This document shows, in pieces, positions 27,717 through 35,839 of a DNA stretch of 64,000 nt. Made by a program: the position numbers and the translations under genes. The notes beneath the pieces are model-generated. The model ran no database searches. It saw only the letters and a list, made by a program, of their open reading frames with translations, and had not been told where the DNA came from. Position 1 is the first letter of the stretch; each line of letters starts with the position of its first letter. The stretch is from Parapedobacter indicus (GTDB lineage Bacteria > Bacteroidota > Bacteroidia > Sphingobacteriales > Sphingobacteriaceae): assembly GCF_900113765.1 (NCBI RefSeq), contig NZ_FOQO01000005.1:202710-266709 (forward strand), written 5' to 3'.

Positions 27717-28604
27717 ATGGCGATGAAGAGGTCATGGCTTGGCGACTTATGGTATAAGGCTTTCCGCTCGGGAAATCCGTTGTACGTATTGATTGCCATC
27801 AACATCGTGGTATTTTTGGGGCTTGGGGTCCTGTCGCTGGTTAGGGCTTTAGGCATCACAAGCATACCCCTGTCGGACTATGTGGTATCGTGGCTGCAGC
27901 TTCCGGCATCTGTATCGGGGTGGCTGCATCGTCCCTGGACAATCGGCACCTATATGTTTACACAGCAAGGGCTGTTTCATATCCTATTCAATATGCTTTG
28001 GCTGTTTTGGCTGGGCATCATCTTCCTTGATTTCCTTAAAAAGAGGCAGCTTACGTTCGTTTACCTCGCCGGAGGTCTTGCGGGCGGGGTGTTATATCTG
28101 CTGGCTTTTAATTTAATTCCCGTCTTTCGGGCAGACGCTTTCCGCACCGTGATGATCGGATCTTCGGCCAGTGTGAGTGCCGTGGTGTTCGCTACGGCGA
28201 CACTGCTGCCGGATTACACCATCCGGCTGCTTTTTTTCGGCAACGTCAAGCTGAAATACTTGGCGCTTGTATTTATTGCACTGGATATTTTAGCCGTAGG
28301 TGGGTTGAATGCCGGAGGAAGTATTGCACATATTGGCGGAGCATTATTTGGCTTTGTTTACATCAAGCGGCTGCAAAATGGGCAGGACTGGAGCCGTGTA
28401 CTGGGCAGGCCCCGCAAGAAGCGCAAACTCCGCGTGGTGCGTACTGATGTGCCGACGACGCCTCAGGAGGAACCGTTGGTCCCGAACCAGGAAGTGATCG
28501 ATCGCATTTTGGACAAAATCTCTCAGTCTGGTTACGACAGCTTAACCAAAGCCGAAAAAGAAGCCTTGTTTAAAGCCAGCAAACAAGGCCAAAATGAATA
28601 CTAA
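27717..28604 (+). CDS. Second rhomboid-family protease with cytosolic C-terminal tail
   Basis: 295 residues, six predicted helices, then a basic, soluble tail (about 222-295, with RPRKKRKLRVVR) ending in a helical segment (VIDRILDKISQSGYDSLTKAEKEALFKASK). The catalytic region reads GSSASVSA rather than GASG, with Ser150 aligned to the nucleophile and His205 in AHIGGALFGF, so activity is plausible though the oxyanion-loop glycine is replaced. The tail helix resembles a small conserved C-terminal domain of such paralogues. The last base of its stop is the first base of the next gene. Confidence 0.88.
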   Translation: MAMKRSWLGDLWYKAFRSGNPLYVLIAINIVVFLGLGVLSLVRALGITSIPLSDYVVSWLQLPASVSGWLHRPWTIGTYMFTQQGLFHILFNMLWLFWLGIIFLDFLKKRQLTFVYLAGGLAGGVLYLLAFNLIPVFRADAFRTVMIGSSASVSAVVFATATLLPDYTIRLLFFGNVKLKYLALVFIALDILAVGGLNAGGSIAHIGGALFGFVYIKRLQNGQDWSRVLGRPRKKRKLRVVRTDVPTTPQEEPLVPNQEVIDRILDKISQSGYDSLTKAEKEALFKASKQGQNEY

Positions 28605-29728
28605 TGGCGGTGAAATTACGGCGGTGGAAACGACTGGGCTTCTTCAGTAGGACGGTTTTATGGGTCAACTTTTTTGCGGTTGCTGCGCTGCTACTAAGTT
28701 ATCTGGCACCCGTTATTAATCCAAAGACATTTTGGCCAATTGCATTTTTTGGTATCGCCTACCTACCCCTTTTGCTGGTGAACGCGTTGTTTGTTAGCTA
28801 TTGGCTCGTCCGCCGGGCGCGGTTTGCATTAATCTCGCTTTTGGCAATCGGGATGGGATGGGGCACGCTGACCAATCACGTTGGTTTCAATGCAAAGGTC
28901 ACTGCTGAACAGGTTGTTTCGCGTGATACGGGCCATATTCGGCTTCTAACCTATAACGTGCATTTTTTTAGAACCTTTGAACAAAGGGACACGGAAACTA
29001 CCATACGGGAGGAGGCAATGGGGCTAATAGACAGTGTATCTCCCGATGTCGTCTGCATCCAAGAGTATTATACGCGGCAAAAAGGAGCGTATCGGATGGC
29101 CAAGGCGTTTCAGCGGGAAATTGGGATGCCCTATTATTATTTTTTGCCGACGGCTCAGAATGATTACGAAGCCTACGGCATGGCAATTTTTTCGCGGTAT
29201 CCGATCGTTGCATCGGGTCACCTGCCCGATCATGAGTATGGCGTAAACCGGATAATTTATGCGGATGTCGATAAAGGGGGGCAGGTTTTCAGGGTATATA
29301 ACGTCCACCTGCGTTCCATCGGCTTTCAGAAAGAAGATTACGAATTCATCAAGAGCCCAACGAAAGCCCTTGAGAAAGATGCGGCTTCTACCAAGCGTAT
29401 CGGGGCGCGGTTAAAATGGGCTTTCGATGCCCGGAGCGCTCAGGCGGATGCGCTTCAAGCACATAGCCAGGAATGTAAAATTCCCTATCTTATTGCGGGG
29501 GATTTCAATGATACCCCCTTATCGTATGCCGTGAACAAAGTATCTTCCGGCCTGCAAAATGCGTTCCGCGAAAAGGGACGGGGCTGGGGGGTAACCTACA
29601 ATGGGGATTTTCCGAATTTTCAGATCGATTATATTCTAACCAGTAATGATTTTGAAGTGAGCCGATATCAGATCATCAAGGCTAAATTATCCGATCATTA
29701 TCCTGTATGGGCGGACGTTAAACTGTGA
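28604..29728 (+). CDS. Endonuclease/exonuclease/phosphatase-family membrane protein
   Basis: 374 residues. Two to three N-terminal membrane helices (about 15-85) anchor a C-terminal EEP domain: LLTYNVHFF (metal-site Asn), VVCIQEYY (metal Glu), IAGDFNDTP and terminal SDHYPVWADVKL (catalytic Asp-His). The catalytic domain should face outward or inward depending on helix number; three helices would place it in the periplasm. The family includes nucleases, sphingomyelinases and inositol phosphatases, so the substrate cannot be named. Overlaps the rhomboid stop by one base and ends at a strong terminator. Confidence 0.87.
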   Translation: MAVKLRRWKRLGFFSRTVLWVNFFAVAALLLSYLAPVINPKTFWPIAFFGIAYLPLLLVNALFVSYWLVRRARFALISLLAIGMGWGTLTNHVGFNAKVTAEQVVSRDTGHIRLLTYNVHFFRTFEQRDTETTIREEAMGLIDSVSPDVVCIQEYYTRQKGAYRMAKAFQREIGMPYYYFLPTAQNDYEAYGMAIFSRYPIVASGHLPDHEYGVNRIIYADVDKGGQVFRVYNVHLRSIGFQKEDYEFIKSPTKALEKDAASTKRIGARLKWAFDARSAQADALQAHSQECKIPYLIAGDFNDTPLSYAVNKVSSGLQNAFREKGRGWGVTYNGDFPNFQIDYILTSNDFEVSRYQIIKAKLSDHYPVWADVKL

Positions 29729-29741
29729 GTTAATGGGATAA

Positions 29742-29784
29742 AAAAACGGAAGGCCTCCTCTTTCGATTTGAACCTTCCGTTTTT
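29742..29784. terminator. Bidirectional rho-independent terminator
   Basis: A 12-bp stem, AAAAACGGAAGG (29742-29753) and CCTTCCGTTTTT (29773-29784), with a 19-base loop. The A/T flanks give a U-tract in both directions, so it can end transcription of the EEP gene from the left and anything arriving on the minus strand from the right. Confidence 0.85.
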
Positions 29785-29793
29785 AACCTTAAA

Positions 29794-30025
29794 TTACAGC
29801 CGTAGCCGCAAATTAGGTATCAAGTCGAGTGTCTTTATCGGCATCCGTTTATGCGTATGCACAAAGGCATCGCAATACGTCATGCATTTGTTGCTCCGTG
29901 CATTCTCCGTAGAGAATCAAACCGAACAACAACCCCGGTCGGATGTTTTGATCGGGCCTATCCCTTACGGGCCTGGCAGATTTCCGTTCGGCATGATGCC
30001 TCTTCGGAACCGATCCATCACTAAG
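29794..30025 (-). pseudogene. Possible decayed coding remnant
   Basis: On the minus strand a 58-codon stretch (30025 down to 29852) is open but has no ATG. It contains a protein-like segment (RPGLLFGLILYGE) and stops at 29849-29851. A second frame continues as HKRMPIKTLDLIPNLRLRL to a stop at 29794-29796, just before the bidirectional terminator. A gene broken by frameshift and loss of its 5' end would look like this. No family recognised; an RNA gene or chance openness are alternatives. Confidence 0.25.
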
Positions 30026-30412
30026 TCATCCTAAAATAATTCCTGTTGGAACCATTTCGTTTGTGGATACTTATTTGGGCGATTCAAAGAACTCTGTGCT
30101 TGATATAATCTAAGGTAGTAACAAAATGTTTACGTGTCAAGAAAAAAGTAATTTATTTTATTAACATGTTTTCCACCTGAGGGGATTGGGTTATCCACAT
30201 TTCTGTTTGCCCGCAATGGCAGCTTACGCTTTTAATTTATCGATATAGGTAAGTTTATGCACATTTTGGCGCTATGTGTTTATCCACAATGTGTCGCATT
30301 TAGGAACACCCCCAAGTAGGGGTTTTCTACTTGAAATTCCGGGTTACACTTATAGAAGTAATTAAAAAGCAGTAATTTTATCTTTTCAATTGATGATAAG
30401 AAACCGGGCATC
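30026..30412. other. AT-rich intergenic region with a DnaA-box cluster
   Basis: Three perfect DnaA boxes (TTATnCACA) occur on the plus strand: 30191-30199 (TTATCCACA), 30255-30263 (TTATGCACA) and 30280-30288 (TTATCCACA). A one-mismatch box lies on the minus strand at 30062-30070 and a weaker one at 30169-30177. An A/T-rich run (about 30140-30166) lies upstream, and a 7-bp hairpin (CAAGTAG/CTACTTG, 30313-30333) downstream. This could be a replication origin, a DnaA-titration site or a DnaA-regulated promoter for phoH. No gene is seen in this part. Confidence 0.55.
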
Positions 30413-31741
30413 ATGGCAGTATCCCGCAAAATTTTTGTTCTGGACACCTCGGTCATTTTATACGACCACAACGCACTGAATAATTTTCAGGAGCACGACG
30501 TAGCGATTCCCATACAGGTATTGGAGGAGCTTGATAATTTAAAGGGGGGCAACGAAACCCGGAATTTCGAGGCGCGTAGTTTTATTCGATTGATCGATGA
30601 ACTTTCGGGCAAAAAGCTGATTAACCACTGGGTTCACATGAATGGCCAGACCAAAGGTAAATTCCGGGTGATCCTTTCGGGAGGACCGCAACGGGTGGAT
30701 GCGGCGAAGATTTTCGGCAATGACAAATACGACCACCAGATTATCAACGCGGCACTTATTCTGACGGAAGAAAATCCGGATCGGAAAGTTGTTTTGGTAT
30801 CTAAAGATATCTGCCTTCGCCTGAAGGCAAAAGCACTCAACCTGCCTGCGGAGGATTATGAGACGGGGAAGATCAAGAATGTAGAGGCGCTTTATACCGG
30901 TAAAACGGTGCGAAATGATTTTCCCGAAAAGGTGGTTGACGGATTGCGGAATAAGACGAGCGTGCCGATTGGGAATTTGTCGCTGGATCACATTGGGGCC
31001 AATCAGTTTTATGCGGTGAAACATAACCGCAAAACACTGTATGCATTCTATAGCAAAAGCGAACAGAACCTGACACCGGTGTCTACCGCCCCCGTATTCC
31101 GAATTAAGCCGCGGAATCCCGAACAGGCGTTTGCCCTTCATGCCCTGCTTGATCCGGCAATCCGGTTGGTAAGCATCCAGGGTAATGCCGGTACCGGAAA
31201 AACGTTGCTAGCATTGGCCAGTGCGCTGGAGCAGCGCAAAGGTTATCGGCAGATATACATCACCCGGCCGGTCATCCCGCTGAGTAACCGCGAAATTGGC
31301 TTCCTGCCGGGAGATGCTAAATCGAAAACGGATCCGTTTTTGGCACCAATTTGGGACAATATTCGTTTTATCAAAGAGCAGTATGCCGACGACGAAAAGA
31401 TGCTCGAAAAAATTGACGAGTTGATCATAACGGAGAAAATCGCAATTGCTCCCCTGGCGTTTATCCGGGGCCGCACACTGACCAAGATTTTCTTTATCGT
31501 GGATGAAGCACAAAACCTGACGCCCCACGAAATCAAAACGATTATTTCCCGTGCGGGCGAACATACCAAAATTGTCTTTACCGGCGACATCTACCAGATC
31601 GATACTCCGTACCTCGATGCCGAAAGCAATGGGTTATCTTATCTCATCGAAAATGTGAAAAACCACCCCCTGTATGCCCATGTTACCCTGCAAAAGGGTG
31701 AGCGGAGTGAACTGGCTAATCTGGCGAACGATCTGCTTTAA
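30413..31741 (+). CDS. PIN-PhoH ATPase (PhoH family)
   Basis: 442 residues, cytosolic. An N-terminal PIN ribonuclease-like domain (about 5-145) has the acidic residues of KIFVLDTSVILYD, VLEELD and NDKYDHQIINAAL. The C-terminal PhoH P-loop ATPase has GNAGTGKT near 257-264, PIWDNIRF, and Walker B FFIVDEAQNLTPHEI. PIN-PhoH proteins unwind and cut RNA and are linked to stress and toxin-like activities. It stands alone behind the DnaA-box region and is convergent with the rRNA methyltransferase gene. Confidence 0.92.
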   Translation: MAVSRKIFVLDTSVILYDHNALNNFQEHDVAIPIQVLEELDNLKGGNETRNFEARSFIRLIDELSGKKLINHWVHMNGQTKGKFRVILSGGPQRVDAAKIFGNDKYDHQIINAALILTEENPDRKVVLVSKDICLRLKAKALNLPAEDYETGKIKNVEALYTGKTVRNDFPEKVVDGLRNKTSVPIGNLSLDHIGANQFYAVKHNRKTLYAFYSKSEQNLTPVSTAPVFRIKPRNPEQAFALHALLDPAIRLVSIQGNAGTGKTLLALASALEQRKGYRQIYITRPVIPLSNREIGFLPGDAKSKTDPFLAPIWDNIRFIKEQYADDEKMLEKIDELIITEKIAIAPLAFIRGRTLTKIFFIVDEAQNLTPHEIKTIISRAGEHTKIVFTGDIYQIDTPYLDAESNGLSYLIENVKNHPLYAHVTLQKGERSELANLANDLL

Positions 31742-31754
31742 TTAATTGTTAATC

Positions 31755-31797
31755 AATGGTTAATTGTCAATTAAGACTGCTAAGATAATTAACCATT
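31755..31797. terminator. AT-rich inverted repeat between convergent genes
   Basis: AATGGTTAAT (31755-31764) and ATTAACCATT (31788-31797) form a perfect 10-bp inverted repeat between phoH and the convergent methyltransferase gene, whose last codons it overlaps. It probably serves as a weak bidirectional terminator. Confidence 0.45.
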
Positions 31798-33159
31798 AAC
31801 CATTAAAATCCGCCATTCTTTGGGATAATAATTGTTGATGCGGTTCGGAAGCAGTTTCATCCAACCCAACGAAGCACCGTTAAAGGTAGCAAGCACCCAA
31901 CCGGTATCGTTGTCGGCATTTATCGACGGCGGAAGCGTTCCTTTACGGAGGTATTCCTGTGCGAGTGCTTCGTCAAGCGATATCGATGGAATGCCCGAGT
32001 GGCGCACTAGGCTCAATGCCAGGTCGTGGGCTGGGATGAGGTCGTTCTTGGCCATGCGACCTACCCGGGTTCCTGCATTTCGCAGGTATAGCATCTTCTG
32101 CAGGATGAGGAGGTCGTTTTCTCTCCCTTTGGGAAGGATGTGTATGTCGTCGCCTACGGTAAACGAAAAAAAAATTTCGGGATGAGCTATCCAGTTTTCC
32201 AGTTTATCGGGTACAACGGCACGTTCCGTTTTCGATTTGGGGCGATCAAATGAAGGTTGCACCGTGGCTTTGCGGAATGCGGCGAGGAAAAACCCTTCTC
32301 CCCGCAGCCGGTGTGGGTAAAAGCGAAAGCCAGGACACCCATGCCGCTCCGATCGTGTTTGTTCGATCCCCCACGCTTTATTTACCGAAAGGGCTACCGG
32401 TTCCATGCCCTGTGTTTCACACAGCCAGTCGGCAATTTCCTCGTTTTCCTCGACGGAGTACGAACAGGTAGAATACAGCAAGACGCCCCCTTCTTTGAGC
32501 GTGGGCAAGCTATCGGCCAGGATGCGGCGCTGGCGCTCGCTGCACAGCTGTACCGCCCCCTCGGACCATTGGTTGATGGCCGCATGATCTTTGCGGAACA
32601 TCCCGGATCCGGAACAAGGTGCATCGACCAGCATAAGGTCGACGTAACCCGGAATGCGTGCAAAAGCCGACGGATCGTTGTTGGTGACAACGGTGTTGGG
32701 ATGTCCCCACCGTACCAGGTTGTCGGCCAGCACCGTAACGCGGCTCTTGATGAGCTCGTTGGCGATGAGCAGACTGTCGGGGTGCAGATACGTGTTCAGC
32801 AGCGTACTCTTTCCTCCAGGAGCCGCACAGAGGTCCAATGCGATCAGCGGCTGCTTATCCAGCATCAATTCCCTGATGGCGTGTGCCAGAAACATCGACG
32901 ATGCTTCCTGCACGTAGTAGCAGCCGGCATGAAACAAGGGATCCAGGGTAAATACGGGGCGCTCCGAAAGGTAATAACCCGTATTGCACCACGGTACTGG
33001 GTCGCCGGAAGCGGGCGGCGATACCTGGGGCTTGTCTGGATTCACCCGAATGGAGGTGATTCCCCCCTCCTGCTCATGCACGGCTTCGAATGCGTCGGTA
33101 TCAAAACCTGCGAGATTGCCTAACCTGCGTACCAGTGCCGGGGGAACGATGTTGCTCAT
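31789..33159 (-). CDS. RsmF-like 16S rRNA (cytosine-C5) methyltransferase
   Basis: 456 residues from the ATG at 33159 (a TTG at 33168 is the alternative). SAM-binding motif LDLCAAPGGKS around 108-118, catalytic Cys pair in DAPCSGSG (C182) and STCSYS (C232), as in the NOL1/NOP2/Sun family, where one Cys attacks C6 and the other releases the product. The C-terminal 150 residues match the RsmF-type accessory and PUA-like domain. The enzyme probably makes m5C in 16S rRNA during ribosome assembly. A TAATTTTG -7 element (33166-33173, minus) lies so close to the ATG that the mRNA may be leaderless. Confidence 0.92.
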   Translation of the reverse strand: MSNIVPPALVRRLGNLAGFDTDAFEAVHEQEGGITSIRVNPDKPQVSPPASGDPVPWCNTGYYLSERPVFTLDPLFHAGCYYVQEASSMFLAHAIRELMLDKQPLIALDLCAAPGGKSTLLNTYLHPDSLLIANELIKSRVTVLADNLVRWGHPNTVVTNNDPSAFARIPGYVDLMLVDAPCSGSGMFRKDHAAINQWSEGAVQLCSERQRRILADSLPTLKEGGVLLYSTCSYSVEENEEIADWLCETQGMEPVALSVNKAWGIEQTRSERHGCPGFRFYPHRLRGEGFFLAAFRKATVQPSFDRPKSKTERAVVPDKLENWIAHPEIFFSFTVGDDIHILPKGRENDLLILQKMLYLRNAGTRVGRMAKNDLIPAHDLALSLVRHSGIPSISLDEALAQEYLRKGTLPPSINADNDTGWVLATFNGASLGWMKLLPNRINNYYPKEWRILMVNG

Positions 33160-33193
33160 AGGAAGCAAAATTACGGATTTATTCGACCCCTGC

Positions 33194-33224
33194 TTGTGTA
33201 TATGTAGGAAAAGAAATACTTTCG
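33194..33224 (+). promoter_or_regulatory. Promoter of the small membrane protein gene
   Basis: TTG at 33194-33196, 20-base spacer, TACTTTCG at 33217-33224, one mismatch from TAnnTTTG. The ATG is 33 bases further on. Confidence 0.5.
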
Positions 33225-33257
33225 ACGCAAAAAAAGAAATTAAAATCGAATTCTCTT

Positions 33258-33662
33258 ATGGAACCCCCCGTATCCCAAGAACCTGTTTACCAAGTACCTG
33301 CACGTTTTCGGTTTTCAGAAAACCTGCATATTGTCTTTTGGTTGATCAAAGACATCAGCTGGGCGATGCTTTGGAAACCGCTGGGTATGGTGATGACCAT
33401 TCCCACGTTATTACTGGCTGTTAAGATTACCATTCAAACCCGATACATTAAAAGTGAGCTGTTTCACAATTTGGCCATTTTATGTTGGATCAGTGCCAAT
33501 TGTACGTGGATGACGTTTGAGTTTTTCTGGCCTGAGTATGATTTTCTCCGCTACTATACGGCCATACCTTTCAGTTTGGGGATCTGCTTCATTGCCTATT
33601 ATTATGTAGTGCTGTTACCCGCTTCGGGAAAACAACGGGCGGCCCACCCAAGGCCGTCGTAA
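33258..33662 (+). CDS. Small integral membrane protein of unknown function
   Basis: 134 residues. The first 50 are soluble with two Trp-rich amphipathic stretches. Helices follow at about 42-58 (LGMVMTIPTLLLAVKI), 68-85 (LFHNLAILCWISANCTWM) and 100-120 (IPFSLGICFIAYYYVVLL), then a short basic tail. I recognise no named family. Good codon usage, its own promoter and a divergent position from the methyltransferase gene support a real gene. Confidence 0.75.
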   Translation: MEPPVSQEPVYQVPARFRFSENLHIVFWLIKDISWAMLWKPLGMVMTIPTLLLAVKITIQTRYIKSELFHNLAILCWISANCTWMTFEFFWPEYDFLRYYTAIPFSLGICFIAYYYVVLLPASGKQRAAHPRPS

Positions 33663-33706
33663 CATAAATTTAATACGAATTGTATACAAACATCAGGTTA
33701 CTCCGT

Positions 33707-33714
33707 TATTTTTG
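33707..33714 (+). promoter_or_regulatory. Candidate -7 element before the ECF sigma gene
   Basis: TATTTTTG matches TAnnTTTG, 95 bases before the sigma factor start. The nearest TTG (33680-33682) has a 24-base spacer, longer than usual, so the -33 is uncertain. Confidence 0.4.
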
Positions 33715-33809
33715 TTTGTGAAACATATCCTTGCATCGTTGTAAAATTAACGTTAAGTTTGCTGTTGCCAAGGATAATCCTGTATTCAATTTGATAGCTT
33801 TTTATCGCC

Positions 33810-34391
33810 ATGTTTACGAGTGTCGCCCCTGAATTGATTGCCCGGTTACGGGATAGCGAGGAGGCCGCTTTTCGAGCGATTTATGAACAGTTACATGGCC
33901 GGATCTACCGGCTGGTTTTCTCGTTGGTTAAAGATTCAGCGAAAACCGAAGAGCTGGTACAGGAGACGTTCGTGGCGCTTTGGCTGCATCGGGCAAGTCT
34001 CAATACCGAGCAGCCGCTTTATCCATTGATTTACCTGACCGCAAAGCGCCTTGCCATTGACCATTTTCGGAAAAAAATGTTGGAGATCGGTGTAAAGGAG
34101 TACGTGAGCAGCCAAACGGTTCCTTATACCAACGAGACTGAGGAAACTATTTTTTTGTCAGATCTTAACCGGATTACCGACGAAAGCATCAAAGCGTTAC
34201 CTGCCCAGCAACAGACGGTTTTTATGCTTAGTCGGCAGGAGGGGCTTTCGTATGACGAAATTGCCCAGCGACTACGGATTTCACCCAATACCGTACGCAA
34301 CCACATGGTCTCTGCGCTGAAGGCGCTGCGGCTGCATTTTAGCAGGCATGGGGTGATGTTCTGGTGGCTGCTGACCCTACCGCTGTTTTGA
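33810..34391 (+). CDS. ECF-type RNA polymerase sigma factor (FecI-like)
   Basis: 193 residues. Region 2 is at about 25-95 (AFRAIYEQLHGRIYRLVFSLVKDSAKTEELVQ cut at the -10-melting helix) and region 4 at about 130-185 (QQQTVFMLSRQEGLSYDEIAQRL, with the HTH RISPNTVRNHM). The C-terminal hydrophobic end (FWWLLTLPLF) is common in Bacteroidota PUL sigma factors. It is followed by a FecR anti-sigma gene and an STN-bearing SusC, so it should activate that uptake operon when SusC binds ligand. Confidence 0.93.
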   Translation: MFTSVAPELIARLRDSEEAAFRAIYEQLHGRIYRLVFSLVKDSAKTEELVQETFVALWLHRASLNTEQPLYPLIYLTAKRLAIDHFRKKMLEIGVKEYVSSQTVPYTNETEETIFLSDLNRITDESIKALPAQQQTVFMLSRQEGLSYDEIAQRLRISPNTVRNHMVSALKALRLHFSRHGVMFWWLLTLPLF

Positions 34392-34466
34392 GCAGCAAAA
34401 AAAAACACCCGACCCACTAGTCCTTCTTTCATTCTCGACCGTTTATCAGGTAAATACGGCAAAAGT

Positions 34467-35708
34467 ATGTACATGGACTCAAGCAGACTGCGCGCGCTGC
34501 TGAAAAAATACATGGAAGATGACATCACGGCACAAGAGCTGCGTGAATTAAGTCAGTATGTGCAACATGCCGATGATCCGCAGGTGCTCGAACAGCTGGT
34601 AGACGACCTCTGGAAGGAGCAGGATGCCCACATACCACGGGCTATACCCAGTTCGGCGCTGTACCAGACCATTCTCCGCCATCCAGGGCTGCAGGCCGAT
34701 CCGCCCGTGAGCGGACGAAAGTACCGTAGCATGACCTGGCTCCGGATTGCCGGAGCCGCGGCTGTGGTTCTCATCAGTGCAGCGTTGTTTTGGTACGGCA
34801 GACTGGCCGTAAAGCCGCAGGCAGACGATGTCGGAAACACCGTTGCTATAGCTGCCATCGTACCCGGTGGCAATAAGGCAACACTTACCTTAGCAAGTGG
34901 ACAGGTCATAAACTTGAGCGAGGCCCAAAATGGGATTGTTTTGGGAGAGAGGTTAACCTATATAGACGGGAGCGGCGTTTTGGAAGCGGATTTCAGCAAT
35001 CGTCGATCGTCGATCGTCGATCCGCTGGCAGCCGGACAGCAAGACCACCGGGACGATCGTACATCGGACGGTGCACCGCTCATGTTGTTAACGACACCCA
35101 ATGGCGGAACCTATCAGGTAACACTGTCTGACGGCACCAAAGTGTGGCTTAATTCTGCCAGTATCCTGCGGTATCCCCCGAAGTTTAGCGGGCCGCAACG
35201 GGAGGTTGAACTGGAAGGGGAAGCCTTTTTTGAAGTGGCTCCGAAAAAGATACCGTTTTTCGTGAAGACCCGGAATCAGGTGGTTAAAGTACTGGGAACC
35301 CAGTTTAACATTACCAGTTATCCCGATGAGGTCGAAATCAAAACCACCCTGGTAACGGGGGCAGTCGAAGTGATCAACTCGAAGTCGAATGCAATAAGTC
35401 GGCTCAGCCCCGGAAAGCAGAGCATCGTGAAGGGGCAACGTACCGAAATTAAAGATGTAGAAACCGAGCCCTATATTGCGTGGAAAAAGGGGTACTTCGC
35501 CTTTCCGGATGAACACATCAGCCGTGTGATGAACACCATCGCACGGTGGTACGACATTGAAGTTGAATACCAGGGTGATATGACTCACAAATACTTTGGT
35601 GGTACCCTTTCGCGTTTCGAAGATTTCGAAACCTTATTACAAACCATTGAACTAACGGGATCTGTACGGTTCAAAATCGAAGGAAGGAGGGTAATTGTTA
35701 TGACGTAG
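34467..35708 (+). CDS. FecR-family anti-sigma factor
   Basis: 413 residues. Cytosolic N-terminus (about 1-85) with a helical sigma-binding region, one membrane helix at about 90-110 (IAGAAAVVLISAALFWYG), then the periplasmic FecR domain (TPNGGTYQVTLSDGTKVWLNSASILRYP, EVELEGEAFFEV, VKVLGTQFNITSYP) and a C-terminal DUF4974 domain (FPDEHISRVMNTIARWYDIEVEY). It holds the ECF sigma inactive until contacted by the STN domain of SusC. The coding sequence contains a 7-bp tandem repeat at 35001-35021 in the linker between membrane helix and FecR domain. Confidence 0.93.
   Translation: MYMDSSRLRALLKKYMEDDITAQELRELSQYVQHADDPQVLEQLVDDLWKEQDAHIPRAIPSSALYQTILRHPGLQADPPVSGRKYRSMTWLRIAGAAAVVLISAALFWYGRLAVKPQADDVGNTVAIAAIVPGGNKATLTLASGQVINLSEAQNGIVLGERLTYIDGSGVLEADFSNRRSSIVDPLAAGQQDHRDDRTSDGAPLMLLTTPNGGTYQVTLSDGTKVWLNSASILRYPPKFSGPQREVELEGEAFFEVAPKKIPFFVKTRNQVVKVLGTQFNITSYPDEVEIKTTLVTGAVEVINSKSNAISRLSPGKQSIVKGQRTEIKDVETEPYIAWKKGYFAFPDEHISRVMNTIARWYDIEVEYQGDMTHKYFGGTLSRFEDFETLLQTIELTGSVRFKIEGRRVIVMT
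35001..35021 (+). repeat. Heptanucleotide tandem repeat inside the FecR gene
   Basis: Three exact copies of CGTCGAT in tandem, with partial copies on both sides. The unit is not a multiple of three, so gain or loss of one copy would frameshift the anti-sigma gene within its periplasmic part. Confidence 0.8.
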
Positions 35709-35776
35709 CGCTGTGGAATGTGTTTTCCAAAGCTATGAAAGAGCAATCAGGAGCGTTGCGACCGCCCCTGAATGCG

Positions 35777-35792
35777 AATGGCTTTGGCCATT
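35777..35792 (+). other. Short hairpin between fecR and susC
   Basis: AATGGC (35777-35782) and GCCATT (35787-35792) form a 6-bp stem with a TTTG loop in the 131-bp gap. There is no T-run after it, so it is more likely an attenuator or processing hairpin than a terminator. GGAACC at 35813-35818 could be the -35 of an ECF promoter; this is speculative. Confidence 0.3.
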
Positions 35793-35839
35793 AGGATTTA
35801 ACAAAAAAAGTTGGAACCATTTATATAAACCCTATTCAA

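Noticed and set aside
29768..30034. Plus-strand 88-codon open frame in the gap after the EEP gene
   Set aside because: It starts inside the terminator stem-loop, has no recognisable motif and an odd composition; the minus-strand reading is at least as plausible.
30045..30057. GTTGGAACCATTT shared with 35810-35822 before the second susC, as a common regulatory site
   Set aside because: An identical 13-mer pair is expected by chance in 64 kb, and the first copy is not placed before a gene start.
32257..33123. 288-codon frame antisense to the RsmF-like gene
   Set aside because: Fully covered by a gene with all catalytic motifs; composition is that of an antisense shadow.
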